From contig JAOLWQ010000001.1 in the NCBI GenBank assembly GCA_028342535.1, positions 1 to 64,000 of the forward strand: a DNA stretch of 64,000 nucleotides, in the 5' to 3' direction. The notes beneath the pieces are model-generated. The model saw only the letters and a list, made by a program, of their open reading frames with translations, did no database searches and was not told the DNA's origin. The position numbers and the translations under genes are program-made. The DNA comes from Methylophilaceae bacterium. GTDB lineage: Bacteria; Pseudomonadota; Gammaproteobacteria; Burkholderiales; Methylophilaceae. Of this stretch, positions 49,017 through 61,397 are shown piece after piece (position 1 is the first letter of the stretch; the number at the start of each line of letters is the position of its first letter).

Positions 49017-49883
49017 TTACGATACTGCTGCCGCTCCGCTAACAATCTCTGAAATTTCTTTAGTTATTGCTGCTTGCCTTGCCTTGTTATACACCAATGT
49101 TAACTCGTCAATTACATTTCCTGCATTATCAGATGCCGCTTTCATTGCTACCATCCTTGAAGACTGTTCTGAGGCCATGTTTTCTGCCACTCCATGATAA
49201 ATAAGAGTTTCTATATAACGAGAAAGCAATGCATCAATTACCAGAGTTGCATCTGGTTCATAAATATAATCCCAAGTACTATCGGGCGTTTCAGTTTTAT
49301 CGCCTGAAAGGGGTAATAGTTGTTCTATATTTGGCTCTTGCTTCATAGTATTAATAAATTTTGTATAACAAATATAAAGCTGATCTATTTCTCCAGCAAC
49401 ATAGCCATCTAACATTACTTTAATTGCTCCAAGGAGATCCTCCATGTGAGGAGTGTCTCCCATGCCGGATACTTGCGATTTTATATCTGCCCCTACTCTT
49501 CCCATAAAACTAATTGCTTTGTTACCAATCGCGCTAATCTGTACTTTTTTACCTTCTTTTTCCCAATCTTTTATTTGAGCTATTGAAGATCTTAAAACGT
49601 TTGTATTAAGTCCGCCGCAAAGCCCTTTATCTGAAGTAACAACTATAAGGCCAATATTTTTAATATTTTCTCTTTGAATAATAAAAGGATGCTTGTATTC
49701 AGATTGTGCATGAGATAAATGAGCAGCAACTGCTCTAATTTTTTCCGCATACGGTCTAGCAGCAGTCATTCTATCTTGCGCTTTACGCATTTTAGAAGCA
49801 GCTACCATTTCCATAGCTTTTGTGATTTTTCGTGTATTCTCTACACTCTTAATCTTAGTTCGTATTTCTTTACTTCCAGCCAT
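49017..49883 (-). CDS. atpG: ATP synthase F1 subunit gamma
   Basis: Gamma is the central rotor shaft. The 288-residue protein begins [32 protein letters not shown] and ends with the conserved [24 protein letters not shown] region (cited in part: [16 protein letters not shown]). It follows atpA by 14 bases. Confidence 0.97.
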   Translation of the reverse strand: MAGSKEIRTKIKSVENTRKITKAMEMVAASKMRKAQDRMTAARPYAEKIRAVAAHLSHAQSEYKHPFIIQRENIKNIGLIVVTSDKGLCGGLNTNVLRSSIAQIKDWEKEGKKVQISAIGNKAISFMGRVGADIKSQVSGMGDTPHMEDLLGAIKVMLDGYVAGEIDQLYICYTKFINTMKQEPNIEQLLPLSGDKTETPDSTWDYIYEPDATLVIDALLSRYIETLIYHGVAENMASEQSSRMVAMKAASDNAGNVIDELTLVYNKARQAAITKEISEIVSGAAAVS

Positions 49884-49897
49884 TTAAAATCCTATAG

Positions 49898-51439
49898 TTA
49901 ATAAGTATTTGTAGCTTTAAAGTCTTCTATTGCTTTTACAATTTTCTTTTCGCCATCTTCATCAAGTGCTAATGTTTTTTCTATGCCATCCATAACTGGT
50001 TTATATTTTGATGACATGAACCCATGAAGCGCAGACTCAAAAGATAAAACTTTTTCAGTTGGCACATCATCCAAATATCCATTATTGGCAGCCAATAAAG
50101 TTACAGCCATATTTGATACTGTTAATGGAGCATACTGAGCTTGTTTCATTAATTCAGTAAACATCAGCCCTCGATCCAGTTGCTTTCTTGTCGCCTCATC
50201 CAAATCTGAAGCAAATTGTGCAAAAGCTGCTAATTCTCGATATTGTGCTAAAGCTAATCTAACACCACCGCCTAATTTTTTAATAACTTTAGTTTGTGCT
50301 GCACCGCCAACTCTAGAAACTGAAATCCCAGCATTAATTGCAGGACGGATGCCAGCATTAAATAAATCACTTTCTAAGAAAATTTGTCCATCCGTAATAG
50401 AAATAACATTTGTTGGAACAAAAGCTGAGACATCGCCAGCTGCCGTTTCAATCACTGGAAGAGCAGTTAAGGAACCGGTTTTACCTTTTACTTTTCCTTT
50501 TGTGAATTTCTCTACATATTTTGCATTAACTCGGGCAGCTCTTTCTAATAATCGCGAATGAATATAAAACACGTCTCCTGGATAAGCTTCACGACCTGGT
50601 GGTCGACGGAGTAATAAAGAGATTTGTCTATAAGCAATCGCTTGTTTCGTAAGGTCGTCATAAACAATTAATGCATCTTCCCCACGGTCTCTGTAATATT
50701 CGCCCATTGTACAACCAGCATATGGAGCTAAAAATTGAAGAGCTGCAGAATCTGATGCAGATGCACTCACAACCGTCGTATATTCCATTGCACCATACTC
50801 TTCAAGCTTTTTGACTACATTCATAATAGTTGACGCTTTTTGACCAATAGCAACATAAACACATTTCATGTCTTGGCCTTTTTGATTAATTATTGCATCA
50901 ACAGCAACTGCGGTTTTACCAGTTTGGCGATCACCAATAATTAACTCTCTTTGTCCTCTACCAATTGGCACCATAGAATCAACTGATTTAAGACCCGTCT
51001 GGACTGGTTGAGATACCGATTGTCTATCAATCACACCAGGAGCTACTTTTTCTAACTTATCTGTAAGTTTAGTTTTTATTGGCCCTTTTCCATCAATTGG
51101 CACCCCTAATGCATCTACAACTCGACCTAATAATTCAGGACCTACAGGCACCTCTAAAATTTTACCTGTGCATTTACATATATCGCCCTCAGTAATGTGT
51201 TCGTAATCACCAAGTACAACAGCTCCGACTGAATCTCTTTCTAAATTAAGAGCTAAGCCAAAAGTGTTTCCTGGGAATTCAATCATCTCTCCAGACATTA
51301 CATTAGATAAACCATGAATACGAACAATGCCATCTGTTACTGAAACTACTGTTCCTTGTGTTCTGGCTTCTGAACTAGTAGAAAAATCTTTAATCCTAGT
51401 TTTAATTAATTCACTTATTTCTGATGTTGATAACTGCAT
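49898..51439 (-). CDS. atpA: ATP synthase F1 subunit alpha
   Basis: The non-catalytic nucleotide-binding subunit. The 513-residue protein has Walker [31 protein letters not shown], and the C-terminal signature [17 protein letters not shown]. It is 15 bases downstream of atpH. Confidence 0.99.
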   Translation of the reverse strand: MQLSTSEISELIKTRIKDFSTSSEARTQGTVVSVTDGIVRIHGLSNVMSGEMIEFPGNTFGLALNLERDSVGAVVLGDYEHITEGDICKCTGKILEVPVGPELLGRVVDALGVPIDGKGPIKTKLTDKLEKVAPGVIDRQSVSQPVQTGLKSVDSMVPIGRGQRELIIGDRQTGKTAVAVDAIINQKGQDMKCVYVAIGQKASTIMNVVKKLEEYGAMEYTTVVSASASDSAALQFLAPYAGCTMGEYYRDRGEDALIVYDDLTKQAIAYRQISLLLRRPPGREAYPGDVFYIHSRLLERAARVNAKYVEKFTKGKVKGKTGSLTALPVIETAAGDVSAFVPTNVISITDGQIFLESDLFNAGIRPAINAGISVSRVGGAAQTKVIKKLGGGVRLALAQYRELAAFAQFASDLDEATRKQLDRGLMFTELMKQAQYAPLTVSNMAVTLLAANNGYLDDVPTEKVLSFESALHGFMSSKYKPVMDGIEKTLALDEDGEKKIVKAIEDFKATNTY

Positions 51440-51454
51440 TAATATCTCCTGGTT

Positions 51455-51991
51455 TTATGCTTTTAATGTATAAGCTAAATTATCTAATTGTCCTCGAACT
51501 GAAGCATCAATAACGGTATCCCCAACTATTATTTTGGTGCCGCCAACAATACTTTTATCAATAACTACTCTTCCTTCAATTTTTTTATTAAATCTTTTTT
51601 CTAGGCTTTTAAGTAAGTTTTCAACCATTTTTTTATCCGGTTGATCAGCCATAATAATTTCAGCTTCTATAACCCCTTCATCTTTAGCTTTAAGTTCTTC
51701 AAAAAGTAGTGTTATTTCAGACAAAATTGATAATCTTTTATATTCCACAAGAAGCTTAATCAAATTTTGTCCAGATGCATTTATTTTATCTCCACAAATA
51801 TTTAATATAAGCTTTTCTCTATTCGCGTCTAATACTTTAGAATCATTAATAAAAGAATTAATATCATCATTCTCAATAATTCCGCTCATAAGGGACAACA
51901 TATCTGACCACTCAGAAAGGTTTTTCTCTTCTTTTGCTAAATTAAATATAGCAACTGCATATGGTCTTGCAATTGTTGAAATTTCAGCCAT
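51455..51991 (-). CDS. atpH: ATP synthase F1 subunit delta
   Basis: Delta joins F1 to the peripheral stalk. The 178-residue protein starts ISTIARPYAVAIFNLAKEE and ends with VVIDKSIVGGTKIIVGDTVIDASVRGQL, the family C-terminal signature (key part GGTKIIVGDTVIDASV). It lies five bases after atpF. Confidence 0.95.
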   Translation of the reverse strand: MAEISTIARPYAVAIFNLAKEEKNLSEWSDMLSLMSGIIENDDINSFINDSKVLDANREKLILNICGDKINASGQNLIKLLVEYKRLSILSEITLLFEELKAKDEGVIEAEIIMADQPDKKMVENLLKSLEKRFNKKIEGRVVIDKSIVGGTKIIVGDTVIDASVRGQLDNLAYTLKA

Positions 51992-51996
51992 GAGAC

Positions 51997-52467
51997 CTAT
52001 AAATCCTTTGCTAACTTAGTTAGCATATCTGCGTGGACTTTCTTATCAATTTCTTTGTCTAGAATCTTTTCAGCGCCCTGAATTGCAAGGGTTGATATTT
52101 GACCACGAAGCTCTTCTTTAGCTCTATTCACTTCTTGATCAATCTCTGATTTAGCACTCGCGATAATTCTATCGCCCTCATCTTTAGCAACATTTTTTGC
52201 TTGTTCTACAATTTCAGATGCTCTTTTTTCTGCCTGACCCACAATTTCAGCCCCTTTTTGCTTAGACTCATTAAGAAATTCAGCATTTTTTTTAGCTGCT
52301 ACTTCAAGAGATAGCTTTCCTTCTTGCGCTGCAGCTAAACCATCAGCAATTTCTTTCTGTCTTTTCTCAATTGCATTTAGCAATGGTGGCCAAACAAATT
52401 TAACTGTGAACCAAATTAATATTGCAAAAGCTATAGCTTGTGCAATCATTGTAAAATTAATATTCAT
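51997..52467 (-). CDS. atpF: ATP synthase F0 subunit b
   Basis: Subunit b forms the peripheral stalk. The 156-residue protein has a single N-terminal membrane helix ([19 protein letters not shown], then [18 protein letters not shown]) and a long charged coiled coil. It is placed between atpE and atpH as expected. Confidence 0.96.
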   Translation of the reverse strand: MNINFTMIAQAIAFAILIWFTVKFVWPPLLNAIEKRQKEIADGLAAAQEGKLSLEVAAKKNAEFLNESKQKGAEIVGQAEKRASEIVEQAKNVAKDEGDRIIASAKSEIDQEVNRAKEELRGQISTLAIQGAEKILDKEIDKKVHADMLTKLAKDL

Positions 52468-52517
52468 CTTTACTCCGTCTTATCCCTGATAAATTGAGAT
52501 CAAAAACAATATTTAAA

Positions 52518-52793
<276 letters not shown>

Positions 52794-52819
52794 TTACTTC
52801 CTTTTAGTTTTAAAAAAAA

Positions 52820-53638
<819 letters not shown>

Positions 53639-53649
53639 CTATATTCCCT

Positions 53650-54057
53650 TTAATTTTTTGTATCTAGTTTTGTTAACCCAATTCCTGAAAAAATTGCAGC
53701 AATCGCCAAACCAAAAACAATTGCTAGCGGAACTTTGTTTTCATAAAAATTAAATACCGCCCAGAGCGATAAAATAATAATTACAATCTTTACCCCCTCA
53801 GCTTTTAAAGCATCCATTAAAATAGTTGATGCTTTCTTTGTTCTTTTAGATCGATTGGCTATTGGGGTTGAAGCTATCAATCCAATAACTACTGTAAGAG
53901 ACCCAAATAAAACTGAGATACCTGCATGCAATCCAAAGAAACCTGAAACAATTAATGCCGAAATAACAGAAATACTGCTTAATTTTATAAGCATATTCTT
54001 TAAATAAGGTGGAAACAGTTCCTTTTTTGTATTGACCTTCTGGAGCTTATCAATCAA
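53650..54057 (-). CDS. atpI: ATP synthase assembly protein I
   Basis: AtpI helps c-ring assembly. The 135-residue protein has four hydrophobic helices (for example SVISALIVSGFFGLHAGISV and AIVFGLAIAAIFSGIGL), poorly conserved as usual for the family. It starts with TTG at 54057 after AAGGAAG. First gene of the atp operon. Confidence 0.85.
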   Translation of the reverse strand: MIDKLQKVNTKKELFPPYLKNMLIKLSSISVISALIVSGFFGLHAGISVLFGSLTVVIGLIASTPIANRSKRTKKASTILMDALKAEGVKIVIIILSLWAVFNFYENKVPLAIVFGLAIAAIFSGIGLTKLDTKN

Positions 54058-54096
54058 TCCCTTACTTCCTTAAATCTATTTGTATCAAAGTCCGCA

Positions 54097-54125
54097 ATTT
54101 TGGCTTTATTTCTTGAATGAGTCAA
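54097..54125 (-). promoter_or_regulatory. candidate promoter of the atp operon
   Basis: On the minus strand TTGACT (54125-54120) is followed after 17 bases by CAAAAT (54102-54097), between parB and atpI. The -35 has five of six and the -10 four of six consensus bases. Confidence 0.5.
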
Positions 54126-54139
54126 GCTTTCACCCTGAT

Positions 54140-54979
54140 TTATTCTAATTTTTTTAAAATAGAATCTAATTGATTTAAATTACTATAATTAATCTTTAGA
54201 ACACCCGATCCATTTATTTTATGTGAAATTTTTACTGACGCCCCTAATTTATCAGATAAATTTGTTTCCAAATTTACGATATCAGCTATTTTTTGTGTTT
54301 TTAATTTTTTCTTAGTAGGATTGGTTTGAATAATTAATCCTTCTACCTCTCTTACTGATAAGTTGTTACTAATTACTTTCTGACAAAGCATCACTTGCTC
54401 GCTGGCAGATAAAGAAAGCATGGCTCTTGCATGCCCCATTTCAATTCTTCCTTCAAGTAATGCTTTTTGAACGTGCTCAGACAAATTTAATAACCTTAAT
54501 AAATTCGTTACTGTTGTTCTAGACTTACCTAATATGTGAGATGCAGATTCATGAGTCATGCCAAATTCATCTATTAATCGTTGAATTCCTTTTGCTTCTT
54601 CTATCGAGTTTAGGTCTTCTCTTTGAATATTTTCGATGAGAGCCATTGCTAATGCAGACTCATCGGGAATGTCTTTAATCAGAATCGGAACTTCGGATAA
54701 ATTTGCTAGCTTAGCTGCGCGCCACCTCCTCTCACCTGCAACAATTTCATACTTCTTGTCTCCAACGGCTCGAACCACTATAGGCTGCATAATGCCCTGT
54801 ATTTTAATAGATTCTGCAAGCTCATTTAAAGCAATTTGATTCATATGGCTTCTGGGTTGATATTTTCCCGCCTTAAGATTATCAATATTGCAACTTTCTA
54901 AACTGTTATTTTTATTGTTTTCCTCATTATTGCTCAATAAGGCATCCAAACCCCTTCCTAAACCTTTACTTGTTCCCAT
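54140..54979 (-). CDS. parB: chromosome partitioning protein ParB
   Basis: ParB is a CTP-dependent DNA clamp that loads at parS and organises the origin for segregation. The 279-residue protein has the N-terminal ParB/sulfiredoxin domain (YQPRSHMNQ, AGERRWRAAKLA), the DNA-binding helix-turn-helix (SHILGKSRTTVTNLLRLL) and a C-terminal dimerisation region. It overlaps parA by 14 bases. Two perfect parS sites lie about 3.4 kb upstream. Confidence 0.96.
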   Translation of the reverse strand: MGTSKGLGRGLDALLSNNEENNKNNSLESCNIDNLKAGKYQPRSHMNQIALNELAESIKIQGIMQPIVVRAVGDKKYEIVAGERRWRAAKLANLSEVPILIKDIPDESALAMALIENIQREDLNSIEEAKGIQRLIDEFGMTHESASHILGKSRTTVTNLLRLLNLSEHVQKALLEGRIEMGHARAMLSLSASEQVMLCQKVISNNLSVREVEGLIIQTNPTKKKLKTQKIADIVNLETNLSDKLGASVKISHKINGSGVLKINYSNLNQLDSILKKLE

Positions 54980-55736
54980 GTTTATTCCTCTCTAAAATTT
55001 CATCAGCTAGATCTAAATATGCTCTTGCTCCCTTGGACGATTTATCATAAAAAAGAGCTGCTTTACCATGGCTCGGAGCTTCTGCCAATCTCACATTTCT
55101 TGGAATAATAGTGCTATAAACCTTATCTCCAAAATGAGCAGATAGTTGGTCAGACACCTGTTTGCCTAATGTATTTCGCCTATCAAAAAGCGTCCTAAGC
55201 AAACCTTCGATCTCAATTTGAGGATTTAGATTTTTTTTTACTTTTTTAATTGTGTTCACTAAGTCAGATAAGCCCTCTAAAGCATAATATTCACATTGCA
55301 TTGGTATTAGAACTGAATTAGAAGCAACTAAGGCATTAACAGTCAACAGGCTTAAAGCGGGTGGACAATCAATTAAAATATAATCATAGTACTTTAGCTT
55401 GCTTAATTGTTTCTTTAAAATATATTCTCTCTCTTCAATATTAACTAACTCAACTTCTGCCCCCGCTAATGACTGAGTAGCTGGTACAACATCAAAAAAA
55501 CTTTCTACTGAGGTTTGTATAACGTTTTTTATGTCTTCTCGGCCGATTAAAACATCGTATATAGATTTAGTAATATTCTTTTTATTTAATCCCGAACCAG
55601 ATGTAGCATTACCTTGAGGATCTAAATCAATTAAGAGCACTTTCTTCTTTCTATTCATCAAGCTTGCAGCTAAATTAACTGTTGTGGTTGTCTTCCCAAC
55701 CCCGCCTTTTTGGTTTGATATTGCAAATATACGCAT
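54966..55736 (-). CDS. parA: chromosome partitioning ATPase ParA (Soj)
   Basis: ParA is a deviant Walker-type ATPase that moves ParB-parS complexes. The protein of about 256 residues has NQKGGVGKTTTTVNLAAS, DLDPQGNATSG, and the DCPPALSLLTVNALVAS motif. I chose ATG 55736 (MRIFAISNQKGG); a GTG three codons earlier also opens the frame. It is downstream of rsmG and overlaps parB. Confidence 0.97.
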   Translation of the reverse strand: MRIFAISNQKGGVGKTTTTVNLAASLMNRKKKVLLIDLDPQGNATSGSGLNKKNITKSIYDVLIGREDIKNVIQTSVESFFDVVPATQSLAGAEVELVNIEEREYILKKQLSKLKYYDYILIDCPPALSLLTVNALVASNSVLIPMQCEYYALEGLSDLVNTIKKVKKNLNPQIEIEGLLRTLFDRRNTLGKQVSDQLSAHFGDKVYSTIIPRNVRLAEAPSHGKAALFYDKSSKGARAYLDLADEILERNKHGNK

Positions 55737-55766
55737 AAAATTCACTTAAAATATGATTAAAATAGC

Positions 55767-56384
55767 CTATTGATTATTAATTTTTACTAGATAACGTTCA
55801 GCATCGAGGTAAGGAACCATAATATCTCTTTTTTCAACTAGAAAATTTGTACTAATTTCTTCTTCATTAATTTTTTTACTTTTCATACCGTACCAAACAC
55901 CTTTATCTTCTATTAAATGTCTTGTAAGCTCAATGAGAACTTGCATTTCTGCAAATGCTCTGGCAATAATAGAATCAAATAATTTATTTGTTGTAATGTC
56001 CTCAACTCGCTTATTTATCACTGTAATGTTATTTAAATTTAATTCGACACAAGTTTGTTTTAAAAAAGCAGTTTTCTTCCCCACTGAATCCACTAAAGTA
56101 ATATTCTTTTCTGGGTAACATAAACCAATTATAATACCCGGTAGCCCAGCACCGCTTCCAACATCTAAGATATTTTTACCCTCAATAAACGGCACAACTG
56201 CCAGACAGTCCAAGAAATGATGTGTCACTATTTCATCAACACCTTTAACAGAAATTAAATTAAATACTTTGTTCCATTTTATCAATAAATCTTTATAAAT
56301 CAGTAGTTTAGTATATAAATACTCTTTATTTTTTAACTCTAATTTATCTATTCCTGCTTTAAGAGTTTCTTCTAAATCAAGCAA
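55767..56384 (-). CDS. rsmG: 16S rRNA (guanine527-N7)-methyltransferase
   Basis: RsmG methylates G527 of 16S rRNA. The 205-residue protein has the SAM loop [28 protein letters not shown] and [14 protein letters not shown]. The start is TTG at 56384, overlapping the mnmG stop by eight bases (TTGCTTGA). Standard mnmG-rsmG-parA order. Confidence 0.95.
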   Translation of the reverse strand: MLDLEETLKAGIDKLELKNKEYLYTKLLIYKDLLIKWNKVFNLISVKGVDEIVTHHFLDCLAVVPFIEGKNILDVGSGAGLPGIIIGLCYPEKNITLVDSVGKKTAFLKQTCVELNLNNITVINKRVEDITTNKLFDSIIARAFAEMQVLIELTRHLIEDKGVWYGMKSKKINEEEISTNFLVEKRDIMVPYLDAERYLVKINNQ

Positions 56385-58281
56385 CTTGTTGAGCGGCCTT
56401 GGACTCTAATTTCCGACGTTTAGATTTAAGATAAACTAACAAAATTGATATTGTTGCTGATGTTACGCCAACTATTCTAGTTGCTTGGTCAATAGTCTCT
56501 GGAAAGGATTCTTTAAGCTTTTCTTTTGCTTCATTACTTAGGCCATGAATGTCATCATAGTTAATTCCTTTTGGTATTTTTTTATCAAATTGTGCCTTTT
56601 GTTTATTAATTTCGTCTTGTTGCCGAATAATATAACCAGAATACTTCGCTAAAATTTCTATTTGATTGCTAATTTCAGAATCGCTCACGCCTGAACCACC
56701 AGATAAACTTATTACTTTTTGATAGTTAACTTCAGGCCTTCTTAACAGGTCAAAAGCTGAATATTCTCTCTCCATTATTTGGCCTAGATATTTTTTCTGT
56801 ATTTTTTTTTCGATTTTAGATGGGTTTAATATTAACTTCTTAAGTCGCTTCTCTTCTGTTTGAATGCCCTCTCTTTTCTTGCTAAAATTAGCCCAATGAT
56901 TATCACAAATTAAGCCCAATTGTCTTGCTTTTTCGGTTAAACGTTCATCAGCATTATCTTCTCTTAACAACAGCCTATATTCAGCTCGACTAGTAAACAT
57001 TCTGTAAGGTTCATTTACGCCTCTTGTTATTAAATCATCTATCAATACCCCTATATAAGCTTGGTCACGGGTTGGGGTCCAACTTTCTTTGCCTTGAGCT
57101 CTAAGTGAAGCATTCATTCCTGCAATTAAACCTTGTGCAGCAGCTTCTTCATAACCTGTAGTTCCATTAATTTGTCCTGCAAAAAATAAACCATTAATTG
57201 CTTTGGTCTCTAAGCTCATTTTTAAAGCTCTTGGATCATAATAATCATATTCTATTGCGTAACCGGGTCTTAGAATATGAGCATTCTCTAATCCTTGTAT
57301 AGATCTAACTAAATCGTTTTGCACATCAAACGGTAAGCTTGTTGAGATACCATTAGGGTAGATTTCATTAGTTTCTAAACCTTCTGGCTCTATAAAAATC
57401 TGGTGCGAATCTTTATCTGCAAAACGATGAATTTTATCTTCAACAGAAGGACAATAACGTGGCCCTACACCCTCGATTTTACCTGTATACATTGGCGAAC
57501 GATCTAAGCCTGTACGAATAATTTCATGTGTTTTTTTATTAGTACGCGTTATCCAACAAGATATTTGCTTTGGATGCGTAATAACAGGATTGATAAATGA
57601 AAAATGTGGCGCTGGGACATCTCCTGGTTGCTCTATCATTTTTGTAAAGTCAACAGATCTACCATCAATTCGTGGTGGTGTGCCAGTTTTAAGCCTGCCA
57701 ACAGGCAGATTCAATTCTTTTAACTTTTGTGCAAGAATTGAAGCTGATGGGTCGCCTGCCCTACCTGCCTCATAATTTTGTAGCCCAATATGAATTAAAC
57801 CGCCTAAAAATGTTCCTGCTGTCAAAACAACGTTATGTGCATAAAAAGATAATCCTATTTTTGTAATAACTCCCTCTATATTATTATCTTGTAAAATAAA
57901 ATCATCTACTGATTGTTGGAAAAGCCATAGATTAGATTGATTTTCAATTGTTCTGCGAATTGCCGCCTTATATAATATTCGATCAGCTTGTGCTCTTGTT
58001 GCTCTGACTGCCGGGCCTTTGCTTTGATTAAGAATTCTAAATTGTATGCCAGCTTCGTCTGTTGCTCTAGCCATAATACCGCCCATAGCGTCAATTTCTT
58101 TAACTAAATGGCCCTTGCCAATGCCGCCAATTGATGGATTACATGACATTTGTCCTAATGTCTCAATATTTTGCGTCAATAATAATGTTTTTTGACCCAT
58201 GCGAGCAGAGGCTAAGGCTGCTTCTGTCCCTGCATGCCCGCCACCAACTACAATTACATCAAACTTATTTGGAAATTCCAT
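56377..58281 (-). CDS. mnmG: tRNA uridine-5-carboxymethylaminomethyl enzyme MnmG
   Basis: MnmG, with MnmE, installs cmnm5 at the wobble uridine of several tRNAs. The 634-residue protein has the FAD dinucleotide motif [47 protein letters not shown], and [19 protein letters not shown]. Its start lies just downstream of two parS sites. The partner mnmE is directly upstream on the same strand. Confidence 0.98.
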   Translation of the reverse strand: MEFPNKFDVIVVGGGHAGTEAALASARMGQKTLLLTQNIETLGQMSCNPSIGGIGKGHLVKEIDAMGGIMARATDEAGIQFRILNQSKGPAVRATRAQADRILYKAAIRRTIENQSNLWLFQQSVDDFILQDNNIEGVITKIGLSFYAHNVVLTAGTFLGGLIHIGLQNYEAGRAGDPSASILAQKLKELNLPVGRLKTGTPPRIDGRSVDFTKMIEQPGDVPAPHFSFINPVITHPKQISCWITRTNKKTHEIIRTGLDRSPMYTGKIEGVGPRYCPSVEDKIHRFADKDSHQIFIEPEGLETNEIYPNGISTSLPFDVQNDLVRSIQGLENAHILRPGYAIEYDYYDPRALKMSLETKAINGLFFAGQINGTTGYEEAAAQGLIAGMNASLRAQGKESWTPTRDQAYIGVLIDDLITRGVNEPYRMFTSRAEYRLLLREDNADERLTEKARQLGLICDNHWANFSKKREGIQTEEKRLKKLILNPSKIEKKIQKKYLGQIMEREYSAFDLLRRPEVNYQKVISLSGGSGVSDSEISNQIEILAKYSGYIIRQQDEINKQKAQFDKKIPKGINYDDIHGLSNEAKEKLKESFPETIDQATRIVGVTSATISILLVYLKSKRRKLESKAAQQVA

Positions 58282-58338
58282 AATTAATTTAATTATATTT
58301 AAAATTGAAATTTTACTTGATTTGTCTTGATATTGATA

Positions 58339-58354
58339 TGTTTCACGTGAAACA
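58339..58354. promoter_or_regulatory. parS site 1
   Basis: A perfect 16-base parS, TGTTTCACGTGAAACA, which is the consensus recognised by chromosomal ParB. It is embedded in a longer perfect 28-base palindrome (58333-58360). Confidence 0.97.
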
Positions 58355-58379
58355 TATCAAGTTTATTGATTAACTATAT

Positions 58380-58395
58380 TGTTTCACGTGAAACA
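58380..58395. promoter_or_regulatory. parS site 2
   Basis: A second perfect 16-base parS, 41 bases from the first (centre to centre), ending one base before the mnmE stop codon. Both sites lie in the mnmE-mnmG spacer. Confidence 0.97.
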
Positions 58396-58396
58396 A

Positions 58397-59749
58397 TTAT
58401 TTTCCTATACAGAACTGACTAAATATTTCTCCTAATAAATCATCAGAGGAAAATTCACCTGTTATAGAAGATAAATACTTTTGCGCAATAGTTAACTCTT
58501 CTGCAACCAATTCTGCAGATGCGATTTTGAGCTGAGCATTTTGTAAAGAATTATGAACATTTTCTAAAGCTTCTAAATGTCGTTTTCGTGCAATAAATTT
58601 ATTTTCGCTTCCTTCTGAATCTTTCTTAAATCCCACTTCATTGAGAATTGCTTGTTTTAATAGATCTAACCCCTCTCCTGTTTTAGCTGACATATAGACT
58701 ATTTGATCATTCTTTAATTGCTTTAATTTAGCCTTGCTATTGAGTAAATCAATTTTGTTAAAAATCCAAATCCGTTTCATACCAGCTGGTAATCGACCAA
58801 GAAGCAATTGTTCATAATCTGTAATACCTTTACTTGCTTCCACCAAAAATAAAGCGATGTGCCCTTTTTCTAGAGATGACCATGTTTTTTCGATTCCAAA
58901 TTTCTCAATAGGATCATCAGTTTCGCGTAACCCAGCAGTATCTATAATATTAAGGGGTATTCCATTTAAATTAATATCGCTAGTAATAGCATCACGTGTT
59001 GTTCCAGGAATATTTGTAACAATAGCTTTATCTTCACCAGATAGCTGATTAAGTAAGCTTGACTTCCCAACATTTGGCTGTCCAACAAGTACTAGACTTA
59101 TGCCGTCTCTTAATAGTTGTCCCTGTACAGCTGATTGCATAATGCGCATCATAGTCTCAGATAGGTGTAGTAATTTATTTTTGACATTGCCTTCGCTGAT
59201 AAAATCAATATCCTCTTCTGGAAAATCTAAACAAGCTTCAACATACATTCTTAATTCTATTAAATTTTTTAATAAGTTATTGATTTCAATGGAAAATTTT
59301 CCAGATAAAGAGTTTACTGCACCTAAAGCTGCCTCTTCAGTTGAAGCATTAATTAAGTCCGCTACTGATTCCGCTTGAGCCAAATCAATTTTATTATTTA
59401 AGTACGCCCTCTTTGTAAAATCTCCAGGCTCAGCTAATTTAGCGCCATTTTTGAGACAGAAATTTAGAATAGATTGCGTAACTACCGTGCCACCATGACA
59501 TTGCAGCTCAATAATATCCTCACCTGTAAAAGAATGAGGAGCAGAAAAAAACAAAATGAGTCCCTGATCAATTAAGGTACCATTTAAATTTTTAAAATTA
59601 TGAAAATTCGCAACTCGAGGAAGTAAAATAGCTCCAGAAATTTTTTGACCTATATCTAAAGCAAGTGGCCCTGAAATACGAACAACTCCAATACCTCCCG
59701 CCCCAGGGGCTGTTGATATTGCAGCAATTGTATTTGAGCCGTTAAGCAT
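58397..59749 (-). CDS. mnmE: tRNA modification GTPase MnmE
   Basis: MnmE is the GTPase partner of MnmG. The 450-residue protein has the folate-binding N-terminal domain (NTIAAISTAPGAGGIGVVRISG), the GTPase domain (VGQPNVGKSSLLNQL, PGTTRD, DTAGLRETDD) and the C-terminal CIGK cysteine motif at the very end. It overlaps yidC by eight bases. Confidence 0.97.
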   Translation of the reverse strand: MLNGSNTIAAISTAPGAGGIGVVRISGPLALDIGQKISGAILLPRVANFHNFKNLNGTLIDQGLILFFSAPHSFTGEDIIELQCHGGTVVTQSILNFCLKNGAKLAEPGDFTKRAYLNNKIDLAQAESVADLINASTEEAALGAVNSLSGKFSIEINNLLKNLIELRMYVEACLDFPEEDIDFISEGNVKNKLLHLSETMMRIMQSAVQGQLLRDGISLVLVGQPNVGKSSLLNQLSGEDKAIVTNIPGTTRDAITSDINLNGIPLNIIDTAGLRETDDPIEKFGIEKTWSSLEKGHIALFLVEASKGITDYEQLLLGRLPAGMKRIWIFNKIDLLNSKAKLKQLKNDQIVYMSAKTGEGLDLLKQAILNEVGFKKDSEGSENKFIARKRHLEALENVHNSLQNAQLKIASAELVAEELTIAQKYLSSITGEFSSDDLLGEIFSQFCIGK

Positions 59750-61379
59750 TACCTTTCTTTTTCAACGCTTCAGCATGAATTTTATTATTTACATGCCATT
59801 GTTGAGCAATAGATAAAATATTATTTATTAACCAATACAAAACTAAGCCGGCCGGAAAGAAGAAGAAAAAGAAACTAAATATAATAGGCATCATTAACAT
59901 TAGTCTTGCTTGCATTGGATCGGTTGGCTTTGGATTCAATCTGGTTTGTAAAAACATTGAAGCCGCCATTAGAATAGGAAGCGGGCCTAATGGTAAGAAC
60001 CATAAATTACCAAATAAGGTATCTGGCTTTGATAAATCAGATAGCCACATAAAGCTTGCACCTCTTAACTCAACTGAGCCAAGTAATACCCAATATAAAG
60101 CAATAAAAACTGGTATTTGAACTAAAATTGGCAAACATCCACCTAGAGGGTTAATTTTTTCAGTTTTATAAAGTTCCATCATGGCTTGTTGCATTTTTTG
60201 TTTATCATCTCCAAATTTTTCTTTCATACTTTGTAATCTGGGCGCTAATTCCCTCATTTGACCCATAGATCGATAACTTGCAGCAGATAGAGGGTAAAAC
60301 ATGAGCTTAATTAAAACTGTTAATAAAATAATAGAAATTCCCCAGTTACCTACCATCTTATGTATGCCAGTTAAAACAGAAAATAATGGAGCTGCAATAA
60401 AATGTAAAATTCCATAATCAACGACGTAATTCATTCCAGGAGCTGCATCATTAAGTGCATCCTTAGCTTGCGGGCCAGCAAACAAAGTAGATGTAAAAGT
60501 TACAGTTTGGCTATCTAAAATTTCTGGTAATTGAGTAATTACTCCAACTGAGTACATATTATCTGCAATTTTCTTAGAATAAAACTCTCGGCTTAAGTCT
60601 CCAGGTAATATCCAAGAAGCGGCGAAATAGCGTTGAATAATACCTATCCAGCCATCATTAGTTATTTTAGAGAAAGGCTTTTTGTCAACATCAGAAAAAT
60701 CTAATTTATCAAATTTTTCTTTTTCTGTGAAAAATGCTGTACCTGTAAAGGTTGGCATCATTGCAGAACCTTGGCTTGATAATCCATCATGCACAAATTG
60801 ATAGTAAGCTGAAGGCTTTAGAATATCTTTAGTTTTGTTTTGTATTTCAAAGGTGGTTTTTATAAGGTAGCTACCACGATTAAATTCAAATATTTTTTTA
60901 ACCCTTACTTCTGGTGTTTCATATATTAATGGTACGGATAATTTATCAGAACTCATTTCAAAGGATTTTTTACTAGCCACAAAGGTCGATTTATGATTTG
61001 GTAAACCTGGTCCAAGTAACCCGGACTGCGCTACATAGAACAGAGGGTTCCCCATATCCGTCATTAATAAATACTTATTTTCAGAATCTTCGGCTTGATG
61101 TTCGTTAAATTTCAACTCACGAATGTCGCCACCGCTAGTATTAATACTTAATGATAATAAGTCGGTATTAATATTTATTGAATCACCTGTATTTAGCGAA
61201 AATTTTGATGGTGTCTGAGGAAGTTCACTCTTAGCAGAAAGATCGTTGGAAAGTTGCGGCAGACTTTCGTCTACCCCTATAGGCTTAGATATTTTAATAT
61301 CTTGCTTTTGAAAAGAGTCCCAAAGCAACATTAAAGAAAATGAAAAAATAACAAATAAAATTAAACGTTTTGTGTCCAT
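59742..61379 (-). CDS. yidC: membrane protein insertase YidC
   Basis: YidC inserts and folds inner-membrane proteins, including F0 subunit c. The 545-residue protein has an N-terminal membrane anchor (LILFVIFSFSLMLLWDSF), the large periplasmic domain, and five C-terminal helices with the conserved GNWGISIILLTVLIKLMFYPL and GGCLPILVQIPVFIALYWVL stretches (parts shown). It is 18 bases downstream of yidD. Confidence 0.97.
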   Translation of the reverse strand: MDTKRLILFVIFSFSLMLLWDSFQKQDIKISKPIGVDESLPQLSNDLSAKSELPQTPSKFSLNTGDSININTDLLSLSINTSGGDIRELKFNEHQAEDSENKYLLMTDMGNPLFYVAQSGLLGPGLPNHKSTFVASKKSFEMSSDKLSVPLIYETPEVRVKKIFEFNRGSYLIKTTFEIQNKTKDILKPSAYYQFVHDGLSSQGSAMMPTFTGTAFFTEKEKFDKLDFSDVDKKPFSKITNDGWIGIIQRYFAASWILPGDLSREFYSKKIADNMYSVGVITQLPEILDSQTVTFTSTLFAGPQAKDALNDAAPGMNYVVDYGILHFIAAPLFSVLTGIHKMVGNWGISIILLTVLIKLMFYPLSAASYRSMGQMRELAPRLQSMKEKFGDDKQKMQQAMMELYKTEKINPLGGCLPILVQIPVFIALYWVLLGSVELRGASFMWLSDLSKPDTLFGNLWFLPLGPLPILMAASMFLQTRLNPKPTDPMQARLMLMMPIIFSFFFFFFPAGLVLYWLINNILSIAQQWHVNNKIHAEALKKKGNA

Positions 61380-61397
61380 ACTGTCCCTAAATTAATA

